Positions 19,176 through 28,862 are shown, counted from the stretch's first letter. The stretch: DNA of 64,000 nucleotides from Aeromonas veronii (GCA_041319085.1 CP101033.1:763501-827500); one strand, 5' to 3'. Numbers and translations are program-made. The notes: generated by a model from the letters alone, not told the origin.

Positions 19176-19202
19176 GGCACATAGAGTGGCATAAGGTCGG
19201 TA

Positions 19203-20072
19203 TTACTCTTCGACTTTATTGAGCCACTCCACCTTGTACTGGGCACCGGCACCCTGCGCCAGCTTGGCACACAGCGGTTTCAGGAAGGCCTCGATTTGTT
19301 CGGCCAGCAGCCAGGGCGGGCTGATGATCAGCATGCCTGAGCCGTTCATGCCCCAGTCGGCAGTCTGACCGGCCACTTCCAGCTCGGCCACCAAGACGTT
19401 ACCGAAGTTCTCGCGCTTGATGGCGCGCAGCATGTCGCGGGATTTGTCCGCCTCTTGCCCGAGGATCGGATACCAGAGGGCGTAGATGCCGGTCGCCCAG
19501 CGTTTCTGCGCCTTTTTCAGGGTGTCGACCACGGCGAAGTAATCTTCCTTCAGCTCATAGGGCGGGTCGATGAGCACCAGCCCGCGGCGCGGGGTGGGCG
19601 GCAGCAGGGCGATCAGCCCCTCGAAGCCGTCACGGTGGTGGACGGCAACTCGCGGGTCATAGCCCATGTTGGCACGCAGATCGTCCACTTCGTTGTTGTG
19701 CAGCTCCATCAGCGCCAGCTTGTCCTGCTCGCGGGAGAGACGGCGGGAGAGCTCCGGCGAGCCGGGGTAGTAGTGCAGCTCGCCGCTGTTTCCTTCTTGA
19801 GCGGGGTTCATCTCTTCGATGACGCCGAGATAGGGCGCCATGGCGGACCACTGGGCCCGCTCGTCCCACAGGCGGCCGATGCCATCGGCATACTCGGCCT
19901 TCTTCTGGGACCAGTCGCCGCGCAGGTCGTAAAGACCGCTGCCGGCATGGGTGTCCAGCACGATGAAGGGTTTATCCTTCTTCTTGAGGGACTCGATGAT
20001 CAGGGCCTGAACGGCGTGTTTCAGCACGTCGGCGTGGTTGCCGGCGTGAAAGGCGTGGCGGTAGCTCAGCAT
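19203..20072 (-). CDS. rlmJ: 23S rRNA (adenine-2030-N6)-methyltransferase
   Basis: A 289-residue Rossmann-fold methyltransferase that makes m6A2030 in 23S rRNA. It begins MLSYRHAFHAGNHADVLKH, the family signature, and has the N6-adenine catalytic motif in VLIDPPYELKEDY. Length fits E. coli RlmJ (280). Its ATG overlaps the stop of the upstream TIGR02444 gene, so the two are translationally coupled. Confidence 0.95.
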   Translation of the reverse strand: MLSYRHAFHAGNHADVLKHAVQALIIESLKKKDKPFIVLDTHAGSGLYDLRGDWSQKKAEYADGIGRLWDERAQWSAMAPYLGVIEEMNPAQEGNSGELHYYPGSPELSRRLSREQDKLALMELHNNEVDDLRANMGYDPRVAVHHRDGFEGLIALLPPTPRRGLVLIDPPYELKEDYFAVVDTLKKAQKRWATGIYALWYPILGQEADKSRDMLRAIKRENFGNVLVAELEVAGQTADWGMNGSGMLIISPPWLLAEQIEAFLKPLCAKLAQGAGAQYKVEWLNKVEE

Positions 20073-20508
20073 ATGAGATCTCTGAGGGGGCCCTGCTGGG
20101 CACCCAGTAACGATAGATAGTGAAACAGGTTGCGGCTGTCGCCGCGAAACAGGGCGAGGGTGCGCAGGGTCTGCAGCAAGACCCCTGTTGCAGCCGCTCC
20201 AGCTCCAGCTCGTGAGCCAGCATCGACTGATACTCCTGCTCGCCCCGCCGCGCCTTGGCGCTCGAACGCAGGGCTCGCCACGGGGTCAGCACCGCTTCGG
20301 TCTGCACCAGTGCCGGTTGCAGGTCGGTCAGATCGACCACGATGCCGAGTTGATCGAGTCGGTGCAGCAGCAGCGCCAGATTGACGTTGCCCCCCTGCGT
20401 CTGCACGGTGAGCCAATCCTGGCTGCGCTCACCATAGACCTTGCCGCTCCAGTGCCAGAAGCCGATCGGCGTCGGCAATTCGTGGACTGCGACCCGCTCG
20501 CTGGCCAT
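20066..20508 (-). pseudogene. TIGR02444 family protein, frameshifted
   Basis: Starting at MASERVAVHELPTP, this matches the small TIGR02444 family (function unknown), which commonly sits beside yheS. The first frame runs to about residue 108 (ELELERLQQG). The proper C-terminus, VLLQTLRTLALFRGDSR ... PLRDLIC, is in the next frame and ends exactly at the rlmJ start. Adding one base to the C4 run at 20182-20185 (plus strand) restores one frame of about 147 residues. The break may be a base-calling error rather than real decay. Confidence 0.82.
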
Positions 20509-20518
20509 CAGCTGTTCA

Positions 20519-22429
20519 TCACGCAAGGAATTCCTGCTCCATGGTTTCCAGCTCTTCACAGAGGCTCATCCACTCCATCTCGACGTTCTCTAGCTCCTCC
20601 TTGAGGGGACCCCGGGACTTGAGTAGCTCGGAGAGCTTCTGCTTGGCGCTCTCTTCGTAGATGGCGGGGTCGGCCAGCTGGCTTTCGATGTCGCCGAGCT
20701 TGCCTTGCAGCTTCTCCATGCTCGCTTCGAGCTTTTCCAGCTTCTGGCGCAGGGGACGGGTCGCTTGCCGGAACTCCGCCTCACGCCGTTTCTGATCCTT
20801 GCGCGCCACCGCCGAGTTGGCAGAGACGGGGCCATCGGTCGGTTTGGCGTTGGCCTCTTTCTCCTGCTCGCCGAGCCACTTGTGGTAGTCGTCCAGATCG
20901 CCGTCGAATGGCTCGACCCGACCACCGTGGACCAGATAGAAGTCGTCGGTGGTGGTGCGCAGCAGGTGGCGGTCGTGTGATACCACCACCATGGCCCCTT
21001 CGAAGCCTTGCAGCGCCATGGTCAGGGCGTGGCGCATCTCCAGATCCAGGTGGTTGGTCGGTTCATCGAGCAGCAAGAGGTTGGGCTTTTGCCAGGTGAT
21101 GAGGGCTAGCACCAGCCGCGCCTTTTCGCCGCCGGAGAAGGGGGCCACCTTGTCGAGCGCCTTGTCACCGTGAAAACCGAAGCTGCCCAGATAGTTGCGC
21201 AGCTCCTGTTCGGATTTGTCCGGCGCGAGACGGGCCAGATGATCGAGCGGGGTGTCGTCAAGACGCAGGGTCTCCAGCTGATGCTGGGCGAAGTAGCCGA
21301 TGCTGACCCCGGCGCTCACCTCCAGCTTGCCCGACAGTGGCGGGTTGGAGCCCGATAGCATCTTGATAAAGGTCGATTTACCGGCGCCATTGCGGCCGAG
21401 CAGACCGATGCGGGAACCCGGCACCAGATTGAGTTTGATCTTCTCCAGGATCACCTTGTCGCCGTAGCCGGCAGAGAGGTTCTCCATGGCGATCAGTGGG
21501 GTCGGCAGGGCCGACGGCTCGCGAAACTCGAAACTGAATTCGGAGTCGGCGTGGGCGGGCAGGATCTTCTCCATCCGCTCCATCGCCTTGAGGCGGCTCT
21601 GGGCCTGACGGGCCTTGGAGGCCTTGTAGCGGAAGCGATCCACATACGCCTGCATGTGGGACATCTCCCGCTGCTGCTTCTCGTACATCGACTGCTGCTG
21701 GGCCAGCTGCTCGGCGCGCTGCAGTTCGAAGTCGGAGTAGCCGCCGGTGTATTCGTTGAGCTTGCCGTTCTCGATATGGATGATGCGGCTGATGACCGAA
21801 TCGAGGAAATCGCGGTCGTGCGAGATGAGCACCAGCGTGCCCTGATAGCCCTTGAGCCACTTCTCCAGCCAGATCACCGCATCGAGATCCAGGTGGTTGG
21901 TCGGTTCATCGAGCAGCAGCAGATCGGAGCGGCAGAGCAGCGCCTGGGCGAGGTTTAAGCGCATGCGCCAGCCACCGGAGAAGCTGCGCACCGGCGAGCT
22001 GAGCTGCTCATCGCTGAAACCGAGGCCGTGCAGCAGCTCGGCGGCGCGGGCGCGAATGCTGTAGGCGCCGATGGTATCGAGGCGGCCGTGCAGCTCGGCC
22101 ACCAACAGGCCATTGTCATCCTGCTCGGCTTGCACCAGCTGGGCTTCCAGCGAGCGGAACTCCTTGTCGCCGTCGATCACGTACTCGAGCGCAGAGCAGT
22201 CGAGCGCCGGGGTCTCCTGCGCGACGCCTGCAATCTGCCAACCGGCGGGCAGGCTGAAGGTGCCGCTGTCGATGGCCAGCTCGCCCCGTACCAGTGCAAA
22301 AAAGGTGGACTTGCCACAGCCGTTTTTGCCCACCAGACCCACTTTGTGGCCGGGGTGAATGGTGGCGGAGGCGTTGTCCAGCAGCTTGCGGCCGCCGCGG
22401 ATCAGTTCGATTTGACTGGCAACTATCAT
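20519..22429 (-). CDS. yheS: ABC-F ATPase YheS
   Basis: A soluble 636-residue ABC-F protein with two ATPase cassettes: Walker A GLVGKNGCGKST and GLLGRNGAGKST, signatures FSGGWRMRLNLA and FSGGEKARLVLA, and LLLDEPTNHLDLD twice. A lysine-rich linker separates the cassettes and a coiled-coil tail follows residue 540. ABC-F proteins act on ribosomes; YheS itself has been linked to translation of difficult nascent chains. A TTG at 22450 is an alternative start, but MIVASQIELIRGG matches the E. coli N-terminus. Confidence 0.95.
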   Translation of the reverse strand: MIVASQIELIRGGRKLLDNASATIHPGHKVGLVGKNGCGKSTFFALVRGELAIDSGTFSLPAGWQIAGVAQETPALDCSALEYVIDGDKEFRSLEAQLVQAEQDDNGLLVAELHGRLDTIGAYSIRARAAELLHGLGFSDEQLSSPVRSFSGGWRMRLNLAQALLCRSDLLLLDEPTNHLDLDAVIWLEKWLKGYQGTLVLISHDRDFLDSVISRIIHIENGKLNEYTGGYSDFELQRAEQLAQQQSMYEKQQREMSHMQAYVDRFRYKASKARQAQSRLKAMERMEKILPAHADSEFSFEFREPSALPTPLIAMENLSAGYGDKVILEKIKLNLVPGSRIGLLGRNGAGKSTFIKMLSGSNPPLSGKLEVSAGVSIGYFAQHQLETLRLDDTPLDHLARLAPDKSEQELRNYLGSFGFHGDKALDKVAPFSGGEKARLVLALITWQKPNLLLLDEPTNHLDLEMRHALTMALQGFEGAMVVVSHDRHLLRTTTDDFYLVHGGRVEPFDGDLDDYHKWLGEQEKEANAKPTDGPVSANSAVARKDQKRREAEFRQATRPLRQKLEKLEASMEKLQGKLGDIESQLADPAIYEESAKQKLSELLKSRGPLKEELENVEMEWMSLCEELETMEQEFLA

Positions 22430-22583
22430 GGGTGGGATCTGCTTGCTCAAAATGGAGGAGAAAAACTGGCGCGGATCTTACGTGAAATGACGCAGATTTG
22501 CACTGTAGCGAAGGGCCGGTCACTGGCTGGCGCTGCAAAAACATGCCATAACAGTGAAACCAGTATGGATACCGGAGGTTAGC

Positions 22584-22997
22584 ATGCATATCAGGGATAT
22601 TATGACGACCCGGGTTGCCACCGTTTCAATGGATGATCGACTCAGTGTCATCAAGGATATCTTCGAGCAGGCTCACTTTCGCCACCTGCTGGTACTGGAA
22701 GAGGGGGCGCTGGTGGGAGTGATCTCGGATCGGGATCTGCTGCGCGCCATCAGCCCCTATCTCGACTCCGACGCCGAGATGAGCCGTGACACCGAAACCC
22801 TCAACAAGCGTGCCCACCAGATCATGAGTCGCCATCCTGTCACTATCGCTCCCCATCTCACTGCGCGCGATGGCGTCAAGCTGATGCTGGAGAAGGGGGT
22901 CTCCTGCCTGCCGGTGCTGGAAAATGGCGCTCTGGTCGGCATCATCAGCTGGAAAGATTTTCTCAAGGTGGCGCTGGAGAGTGACGCGCTGGCTTGA
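22584..22997 (+). CDS. CBS-domain protein
   Basis: A 137-residue protein made almost wholly of a pair of CBS domains (about 6-60 and 77-132), which bind adenosyl nucleotides and sense cellular energy. The ATG is preceded by GGAGG at the right spacing; upstream in-frame codons to 22554 lack a ribosome-binding site. The target is unknown, as it has no fused effector domain. Confidence 0.85.
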   Translation: MHIRDIMTTRVATVSMDDRLSVIKDIFEQAHFRHLLVLEEGALVGVISDRDLLRAISPYLDSDAEMSRDTETLNKRAHQIMSRHPVTIAPHLTARDGVKLMLEKGVSCLPVLENGALVGIISWKDFLKVALESDALA

Positions 22998-23049
22998 GCC
23001 CGGAGTTGATCGCCACCAACCAAGACCGGTGCCCATCCGAGCCGTGGTT

Positions 23050-23518
23050 TTATCGTGCGGACGTGCTGGCCTGCGCCGTAAAGGGGCAGTCGCTCTGGCG
23101 GATCAGCCGCGAGCCCTTGTCCTGTTCCCCCTGCCAGCTTACTGCCAGCTTGCCGAGCCGGCCCAGATGGCGCAGCTCGAACTCGTAGCGCTGGCAGAGA
23201 TTGTCTTGGGGCAGCGTCGCCATGCCCGCAGGCAGTCGGTATTGATAGCGCAGGATCGGCCCATCCTCCAGCGTGCTGGCCACCGGCACCAGCCCCTCTG
23301 GGGTGGGCTGCGGCGCACCGAGCGCGCGGCGCAGGTTCAGGGGGCATCTATCGCCTTTTGATAGTGCAGGCCGTTCATCGCCGCCAGCTCCTCTTCCAGC
23401 CGCTGCAACTCCCCTTCCAGTTCATTGAGCGCGGCTCCCAGCTGCTGATGGGTTGTTGACGAGGCGCAGCCCCCAGCAACAGGGTGGCAAGCAGCAGGGC
23501 GGCTCTGATGGGGGGCAC
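23050..23518 (-). pseudogene. Putative lipoprotein gene with two frameshifts
   Basis: Three frames read in series make one sensible protein. A signal peptide (GTG start, PPIRAALLLATLLLG) leads to a lipobox LLLGGCAS and a coiled-coil-like stretch LNELEGELQRLEEELAAM in the next frame. Then LNLRRALGAPQPTPEGLVPV and a C-terminal part with RYEFELRHLGRLGKLAVSW follow in a third. One extra base in C5 at 23470-23474 and one in G5 at 23340-23344 restore the reading. An AGGAG lies upstream of the GTG. The family is not recognised. Confidence 0.65.
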
Positions 23519-23700
23519 GGCATCTCCTTGGCAATGATGATGACGCGTGAAGGTCACGTCGGCTGGCCCTGACTATAGCAGGGGATTGCTGGGGGCGTCC
23601 CCTGCAGCAGTTGCGCCAGACGGGCCAGCCCCTCGCCGACCGGGGCGTCGGTGGCGGGTTGGCTCAGGCGCCCCCCCTGCGGAGCGGCAAACTGGTCGGC

Positions 23701-23877
23701 GGCGCAGTGTTCCCCGCTCGCCGCGCCAGACTCATAATGGCGCTGCCGGCCTGCTTTGTCTGGGTGCTGTTCGGCCATCAGCTGAGCAACGGGATCAGCT
23801 CGGGTCGGGGCTGGCTGTGGCTCAACGGTTCTCTCGGTCTGCTGACGGCGCTTTGTGTGGTGATGCTCTGGTATTGA
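23701..23877 (+). pseudogene. C-terminal remnant of a LysE-type transporter
   Basis: Only the last 50 or so residues look real: MALPACFVWVLFGHQL ... LTALCVVMLWY resembles the end of LysE exporters, including the intact one just downstream (GAFWVLFGAQV ... AACVGMIWI). The upstream sequence has no LysE features. It may be the residue of a deleted paralogue. Confidence 0.5.
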
Positions 23878-24002
23878 GTCGTGTTGCGCCGATGGGGGCG
23901 GTGGCCGAGAAAGAGGCATTTCTGACTTGTCGCCACGGGGTTGGCTCTGCATATTAGAAGGCTTTCCCCATATCGGGCGCGTTGCATCGACAAGAGGTTG
24001 AG

Positions 24003-24593
24003 ATGGATCTGAACTGGTTACTGCCCCTGGCGGGGTTTGCCCTGGTTACCTGCGGCACGCCGGGGCCCAACAATATGCTGCTCACCAGTGCCGGGGCGGC
24101 GCAGGGTTTTCGCCGCACTCTTCCCCTGCTGGTGGGGGTGGTGGGGGGGATCAATCTGATGATCCTCGCCACCGCGCTGGGGCTTGGCGTGGTGTTCGAG
24201 AAAGTGCCACTGTTGCACGACGGCCTCAAGATCATCGGCTCGGCGTATCTGCTCTGGCTGGCGTGGAAGGTGGCGACCGCCAGCGGCCCGGCCGAAGGAA
24301 ATCGGCCACTCATCCCCGCCCATCAGGGGGCCATGCTGCAACTGCTCAACCCCAAGGCGTGGATGATGGCGCTCTCCGCCATCAGCGGTTTCACCCTGGC
24401 GGGGGAGGCTTACTGGCCCTCCGCGCTCTGGGTGCTGGTGATCTTCTTTATTACCGGTCTCTACACCGGGGCGTTCTGGGTACTTTTTGGTGCCCAGGTG
24501 CGGCAAATCATCCGTACCGCCCGGGGCTGGCGGCGTTTCAATCTCGGCATGGGGCTGGCGACGGCCGCCTGTGTCGGGATGATCTGGATTTAG
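24003..24593 (+). CDS. LysE family exporter
   Basis: A 196-residue inner-membrane amino-acid exporter of the LysE/RhtB family. It has about six membrane segments and the family's N-terminal TCGTPGPNNMLL motif (residues 18-29). The ATG at 24003 follows AGAGGTTGAG and gives the normal N-terminus. The substrate cannot be assigned. It follows the remnant of a second LysE gene. Confidence 0.88.
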   Translation: MDLNWLLPLAGFALVTCGTPGPNNMLLTSAGAAQGFRRTLPLLVGVVGGINLMILATALGLGVVFEKVPLLHDGLKIIGSAYLLWLAWKVATASGPAEGNRPLIPAHQGAMLQLLNPKAWMMALSAISGFTLAGEAYWPSALWVLVIFFITGLYTGAFWVLFGAQVRQIIRTARGWRRFNLGMGLATAACVGMIWI

Positions 24594-24628
24594 CCCGGGT
24601 TGACCCGGCCTTTACCGGCTGTCTTGTT

Positions 24629-24648
24629 GGCCCTGCGGGGCCATTTTT
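24629..24648 (+). terminator. Terminator after the LysE gene
   Basis: GGCCC-TGC-GGGGCC stem followed by ATTTTT, about 35 bases after the stop codon. Confidence 0.7.
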
Positions 24649-24717
24649 ATCTCGCCCGCGTGACCCTGCCTGCAAGGTGGCGTGGCACAGCCCTCCCTTG
24701 GGATGAAAGGAGTTGTA

Positions 24718-25416
24718 ATGAAATGCATCGGTCTGCTGGGTGGCATGAGCTGGGAGTCCACCGTCAGTTACTATCAGGCGCTCAACCGCGGGGTGCGGGC
24801 GCAGCTCGGCGGTTTGCACTCGGCGCGGGTGTTGCTCAACAGCGTCGACTTTGCCGCTATCGAGCGGTTGCAGCATGCCGGTGACTGGCCCGCTACCGCC
24901 CGCCTGCTGGCGGCGGAAGCGCGCAAGCTGCAGGATGGCGGCGCCGATTTCTTGCTGATCGGCACCAACACCATGCACAAGGTTGCCCCCGAGATTGAGG
25001 CGGCCATCGATATCCCGCTGCTCCATATCGCCGATGCTACCGCGGCCAAATTGCGGGCAGACGGGGTAACCCGGGTCGGCCTGCTCGGCACCCGCTTCAC
25101 CATGGAGCAGGATTTCTACAAGGGGCGCTTGCAGGATCGTTTCGGGTTGACGGTGCTGGTACCCGATGAGGCCGGGCGGGAGCGAGTGCACCGGATCATC
25201 TATGACGAGCTCTGTCTGGGCGAGATCTGCGCATCGTCGCGGGCCGCGTATCTGGCCATTATCGCGGAGCTGGCGGCCGCGGGGGCCGAGGCGGTGATCC
25301 TCGGCTGCACCGAGATTGCCCTGCTGGTGGGCGATGCCCGCGCGGCGGTGCCGCTCTACGACACCACCGCCATCCATGCCGAGGCGGCGGTCGCGCTGGC
25401 ACTGGCATCCGATTAA
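24718..25416 (+). CDS. Aspartate/glutamate racemase family protein (YgeA/RacX type)
   Basis: A 232-residue cofactor-independent racemase. It begins KCIGLLGGMSWEST, typical of the Asp/Glu racemase family. The first catalytic position is Thr (GTNTMHK) and the second Cys (GCTEIALL), the Thr/Cys pair I associate with the broad-specificity YgeA/RacX branch rather than classical aspartate racemases with two Cys. AAAGGAG precedes the ATG. The product probably interconverts some D- and L-amino acids; the exact substrate is unknown. Confidence 0.85.
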   Translation: MKCIGLLGGMSWESTVSYYQALNRGVRAQLGGLHSARVLLNSVDFAAIERLQHAGDWPATARLLAAEARKLQDGGADFLLIGTNTMHKVAPEIEAAIDIPLLHIADATAAKLRADGVTRVGLLGTRFTMEQDFYKGRLQDRFGLTVLVPDEAGRERVHRIIYDELCLGEICASSRAAYLAIIAELAAAGAEAVILGCTEIALLVGDARAAVPLYDTTAIHAEAAVALALASD

Positions 25417-25546
25417 TAAACTGGTCAGATCTCACTATTCATGCTTGTCTCATACCCCTTGTCATAAAAGCGTGTAAAATTGCGCCCTGAATTTTCCCCG
25501 GCCAACGCGGGTTGGCTGCGGTTTCCTAGCATGCAAGGCTGACATT

Positions 25547-26653
25547 GTGACTGAAGTAGATAGATTCGCGGATATTCGCCCCTACCGCGATGAAGAAGTG
25601 CCGGCAGCCATCGAACGGCTGATCCAGGATGATGAGTTTATCGGCGCCATCGCCAAGTATCGTTTCGGTTCCCTGATGAGCTGGCTGGGTTGGGCCATTC
25701 GCCCAATGATCCGCCTGTTCCTGCGCCGCAAATGGTCAAAAGTGACCACAGTGCATCAGGTCCAGCTAGGGGTCACCCGGTACATGTCCCGCATGATCGC
25801 CACCTCCACCAAGGGGGTAACCTTCTCCGGGATCGAGCATCTGAAGAAAGAGCAGGGCTATCTGTTTGTCTCCAACCACAGGGACATCGCCATGGATCCG
25901 GCGTTCGTCAACTGGGGGCTGCACTCCCAAGGTTTCGATACCGTACGCATCGCCATCGGTGACAACCTGCTGCGCAAACCCTGCGCCACCGAGCTGATGA
26001 AGCTCAACAAGAGCTTTATCGTCAAACGCTCCGCCAAGGGGCCGCGGGAGATGATGAAGGTGCTGGGCGAGCTGTCGGCCTATATCGGCAACTCGGTCCA
26101 CGAAGGGCACTCCATCTGGATCGCCCAGAGGGAAGGGCGCGCCAAGAATGGCGATGACAAGACCGATCCCGCCATCCTCAAGATGTTTTACGTCGACGGC
26201 AAGAAGCAGAAGATCGCGTTCGTCGACTACATGCGCAGCCTCAATATCGTGCCGGTCAGCATCAGTTACGAGCTGGATCCGACCGACAAGGCCAAGGCGC
26301 GCGAACTCTACGAGAAGTCGGTCAATGGCAGCTACGAGAAGGGCGAGTTTGAGGACATCGAGAGCATCGTCGCCGGCATCGTCGGTCAGAAGGGGCGGGT
26401 ACACGTCTCCTTCGGCGCCCCCATCACCGAGGGCTTCAGCGATCCGGACGAACTGGCCGCGCTGATCGACAAGGCGATCTGGAGCAATTATCGCCTCTTC
26501 CCCAGCAACTATCTGGCGGCAGATGTCTCAGGCAAGGCCAATACCATCGAACAGGCCGCCTTCCTGACTCGTCAGTCAGAGGTGCCGGAAGAGCACAAAG
26601 CGATCTGGCGTGCGATGTACGCCAAACCGGTGGAAAACGCCGAAAAGGTTTGA
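25547..26653 (+). CDS. PlsC-like acyltransferase
   Basis: A 368-residue protein with a glycerolipid acyltransferase domain: block I NHRDIAMDP (His-X4-Asp) at about residue 108, a phosphate-binding block around AQREGRAKNGDDKTDP, and the block IV-like VPVSISYELDPTD. It is longer than E. coli PlsC (245). It starts with GTG, and a promoter-like AT-rich stretch precedes it. A role in phospholipid or other acyl-lipid synthesis is likely; the acceptor is not known. Confidence 0.85.
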   Translation: MTEVDRFADIRPYRDEEVPAAIERLIQDDEFIGAIAKYRFGSLMSWLGWAIRPMIRLFLRRKWSKVTTVHQVQLGVTRYMSRMIATSTKGVTFSGIEHLKKEQGYLFVSNHRDIAMDPAFVNWGLHSQGFDTVRIAIGDNLLRKPCATELMKLNKSFIVKRSAKGPREMMKVLGELSAYIGNSVHEGHSIWIAQREGRAKNGDDKTDPAILKMFYVDGKKQKIAFVDYMRSLNIVPVSISYELDPTDKAKARELYEKSVNGSYEKGEFEDIESIVAGIVGQKGRVHVSFGAPITEGFSDPDELAALIDKAIWSNYRLFPSNYLAADVSGKANTIEQAAFLTRQSEVPEEHKAIWRAMYAKPVENAEKV

Positions 26654-26656
26654 ATG

Positions 26657-26711
26657 AAACCGTTTGCTAAACGGTTTTGCGAAAAAAACGGGCGCTGATG
26701 CGCCCGTTTTT
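26657..26711 (+). terminator. Double hairpin terminator after the acyltransferase
   Basis: Two hairpins in a row: AAACCGTTT-GCT-AAACGGTTTT at 26657-26678, then ACGGGCG-CTGATG-CGCCCGTTTTT at 26689-26711 with a T-run. Confidence 0.85.
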
Positions 26712-26895
26712 GCGTCTGGTCAAAGTCGTGGGTGAAAGGGTGGTGAATAATATGGTTTCAGCTGGTACGATCACTGTGGAAATGGGATTATGTCTCTTGG
26801 CAAGGTGCTGGCGAGTGTGTAACAGTGCCCCAATCGCTGAATATGAGCAAAGGCTCTAAACCGGCCTGCACAGATTGCAGGCGGCCTTATTGAAG

Positions 26896-26916
26896 GACCT
26901 GTCACAGGTCTTTTTT
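26896..26916 (+). terminator. Intrinsic terminator with no obvious gene in front
   Basis: GACCT-GTCAC-AGGTC stem followed by T6. The preceding 180 bases (26713-26895) carry no convincing ORF but include another hairpin (GCCTGCA / TGCAGGC, about 26867-26883), so this may end a small RNA or a leader of the next gene. Confidence 0.6.
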
Positions 26917-26967
26917 CATTGGCTGGCAAACATGCCAGACAGATATATCTAACAGGAAGCAGACGCC

Positions 26968-27438
26968 ATGATCACCGGTAACCTGAACACCCTGCAGCGG
27001 ACGCCGCTGCCCGCCCCGCTGGCCCGCATCATGGCCGAGGTGGTGAAGAGCGTGGCTCACTGGGGTGACGCCCCGATCGGCAAGACCGAGATCGATGGCC
27101 TCAACCTGTTCTGCCTGGTGAGCGAAGATGTGACCGAGCCAGCGGCGGATCGCCGTGGCGAATTCCATCAGCACTATCTCGATATCCAGCTGCTGTTGCG
27201 CGGTGAAGAGTGGATAGGTGTCGGGCCCCATCAGTATGCAGATGAAGGTGCTGACCATCCCCATCCTGACCTCTGGTTTGTCGATGACGAGCAGACCAGC
27301 TACCTGGCGCTGCAACCGGGTGATTTCGCCATCTTCTGGCCGGGCGAACTGCACCGCCCGCTCTGCACCTTCAATCAGCCCGCCAAGGTGAAGAAGATGG
27401 TGGTCAAGGTGCACCGCGATCTGCTGGCCGGCCTGTAA
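26968..27438 (+). CDS. YhcH/YjgK/YiaL family protein
   Basis: A 156-residue cupin-like protein of the DUF386 family. The motif FHQHYLDIQLLLRGEEWIGV and the C-terminal FAIFWPGELHRPLC (His and Glu metal ligands) are diagnostic. Members often accompany sialic-acid or other sugar catabolism, and EbgC-type relatives are sugar-linked. Here its neighbours are an acyltransferase and ackA, with no sugar operon, so the role is open. Confidence 0.88.
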   Translation: MITGNLNTLQRTPLPAPLARIMAEVVKSVAHWGDAPIGKTEIDGLNLFCLVSEDVTEPAADRRGEFHQHYLDIQLLLRGEEWIGVGPHQYADEGADHPHPDLWFVDDEQTSYLALQPGDFAIFWPGELHRPLCTFNQPAKVKKMVVKVHRDLLAGL

Positions 27439-27611
27439 CCGCTGGCGCCGCCGAGCTGAAATAAGTGCCGGAATCATCAAGATTTGCACTTAACATATTG
27501 AAAAATTGGGCGCACTTTCCTGCGACCATAAACCCCCGGCAGGGGAATCCCATCCTCTTTTGGATGACACGAACTGTCGGCATAAAGCCGAAGCACAGGA
27601 AGATGTAGAAC

Positions 27612-28811
27612 ATGAGCAAGTTGGTATTGATCCTTAACTGCGGTAGCTCTTCCCTGAAATTTGCCGTAATGGACGCCGAAACAGGTGAGGACATGCTGTC
27701 CGGCCTGGCCGAATGCTTCAATCTGGATGATGCACGCATCAAATGGAAACTCCACGGAGTCAAGGGTGAAGCCATGCTGGGCGCAGGAGCCGCGCACCAG
27801 GAGGCCCTCGACCATATCGTGGGCCACATCCTGCCGCAGGATCCGACTCTTGCCGAGCAACTGGTGGCCATCGGTCACCGTATCGTACACGGTGGCGAGC
27901 AGTTCTCCCGCTCCGTGCGCATTGATGACGGCGTGATTGCCGGGATCGAAGCGGCCATTCCGTTCGCTCCGCTGCACAACCCGGCGCACCTCATCGGTAT
28001 CCGTGCCGCACTCAAGGTGTTCCCGGCGCTGTCCGAGAAGAACGTGGCCGTGTTCGACACCGCCTTCCACCAGACTCTGCCAGAGGAAGCCTACCTCTAC
28101 GCGCTGCCTTACAAGCTCTATCGCGAGCACGGCATCCGTCGTTACGGTGCCCACGGCACTTCTCACCGCTACATCGCGGAAGAAGCCGCAAAAGAGTTGG
28201 GCAAGCCGTTGAATGAGCTGAACATCATCAACTGCCACCTGGGTAACGGCGCTTCAGTTTGCGCCATCAAGAACGGCGAATCCGTTGATACCTCCATGGG
28301 GCTGACTCCGCTGGAAGGGCTGGCGATGGGCACCCGTTGTGGCGATATCGATCCGGCCGTGGTCTTCTTCATGCACGACCAGCTTGGTTACAGCGTGGAG
28401 CAGATCAACCACACCCTGACCCGTGAATCCGGTCTGCTGGGGATGACCGAAGCGAGCAGCGACTGCCGCTACGTCACCAGCAACTACGCCACCGACGCCG
28501 GTGCCAAGCGTGCGCTGGATGTGTTCACCTACCGGGTGGCCAAGTATGTCGGCGCCTATGCCGCTGCGATGGACGGTCGCCTGGACGCCGTCGTCTTCAC
28601 CGGCGGTATCGGTGAGAACGCCGCCATGGTGCGCGAGATGGTGCTGGCGCGTCTGGCGCTGTTCGGCTTCAAGGTGGACAAAGAGGCTAACAACGCCGCG
28701 GTACTGGGTGGCGAAGGTCGTATCACTACCGCCGACAGCCGTTGTGCCATGGTGATCCCGACCAACGAAGAGCTGGTTATCGCCCGCGATGCCCTGAGCC
28801 TGGTCTGCTAA
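27612..28811 (+). CDS. ackA: Acetate kinase
   Basis: A 399-residue ASKHA-fold kinase that interconverts acetate + ATP and acetyl phosphate + ADP. N-terminal [15 protein letters not shown], the central [12 protein letters not shown] and the C-terminal [15 protein letters not shown] are all intact. Length is typical (E. coli 400). Unlike in E. coli and Vibrio, no pta gene follows: a terminator lies 20 bases beyond the stop. Confidence 0.97.
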   Translation: MSKLVLILNCGSSSLKFAVMDAETGEDMLSGLAECFNLDDARIKWKLHGVKGEAMLGAGAAHQEALDHIVGHILPQDPTLAEQLVAIGHRIVHGGEQFSRSVRIDDGVIAGIEAAIPFAPLHNPAHLIGIRAALKVFPALSEKNVAVFDTAFHQTLPEEAYLYALPYKLYREHGIRRYGAHGTSHRYIAEEAAKELGKPLNELNIINCHLGNGASVCAIKNGESVDTSMGLTPLEGLAMGTRCGDIDPAVVFFMHDQLGYSVEQINHTLTRESGLLGMTEASSDCRYVTSNYATDAGAKRALDVFTYRVAKYVGAYAAAMDGRLDAVVFTGGIGENAAMVREMVLARLALFGFKVDKEANNAAVLGGEGRITTADSRCAMVIPTNEELVIARDALSLVC

Positions 28812-28828
28812 GTCAGCCTCGCTTTGAA

Positions 28829-28862
28829 ACAACGCCCGGCCATTGCCGGGCGTTGTCGTTTC
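28829..28862 (+). terminator. Terminator after ackA
   Basis: A perfect 12-bp stem (ACAACGCCCGGC and its complement) with a CATT loop and a T-rich tail. Confidence 0.88.

Noticed and set aside
23554..23952. A 132-codon minus-strand ORF upstream of the broken lipoprotein gene
   Set aside because: Its last 45 codons look gene-like, but the rest is antisense to the LysE remnant; not enough to call a gene.
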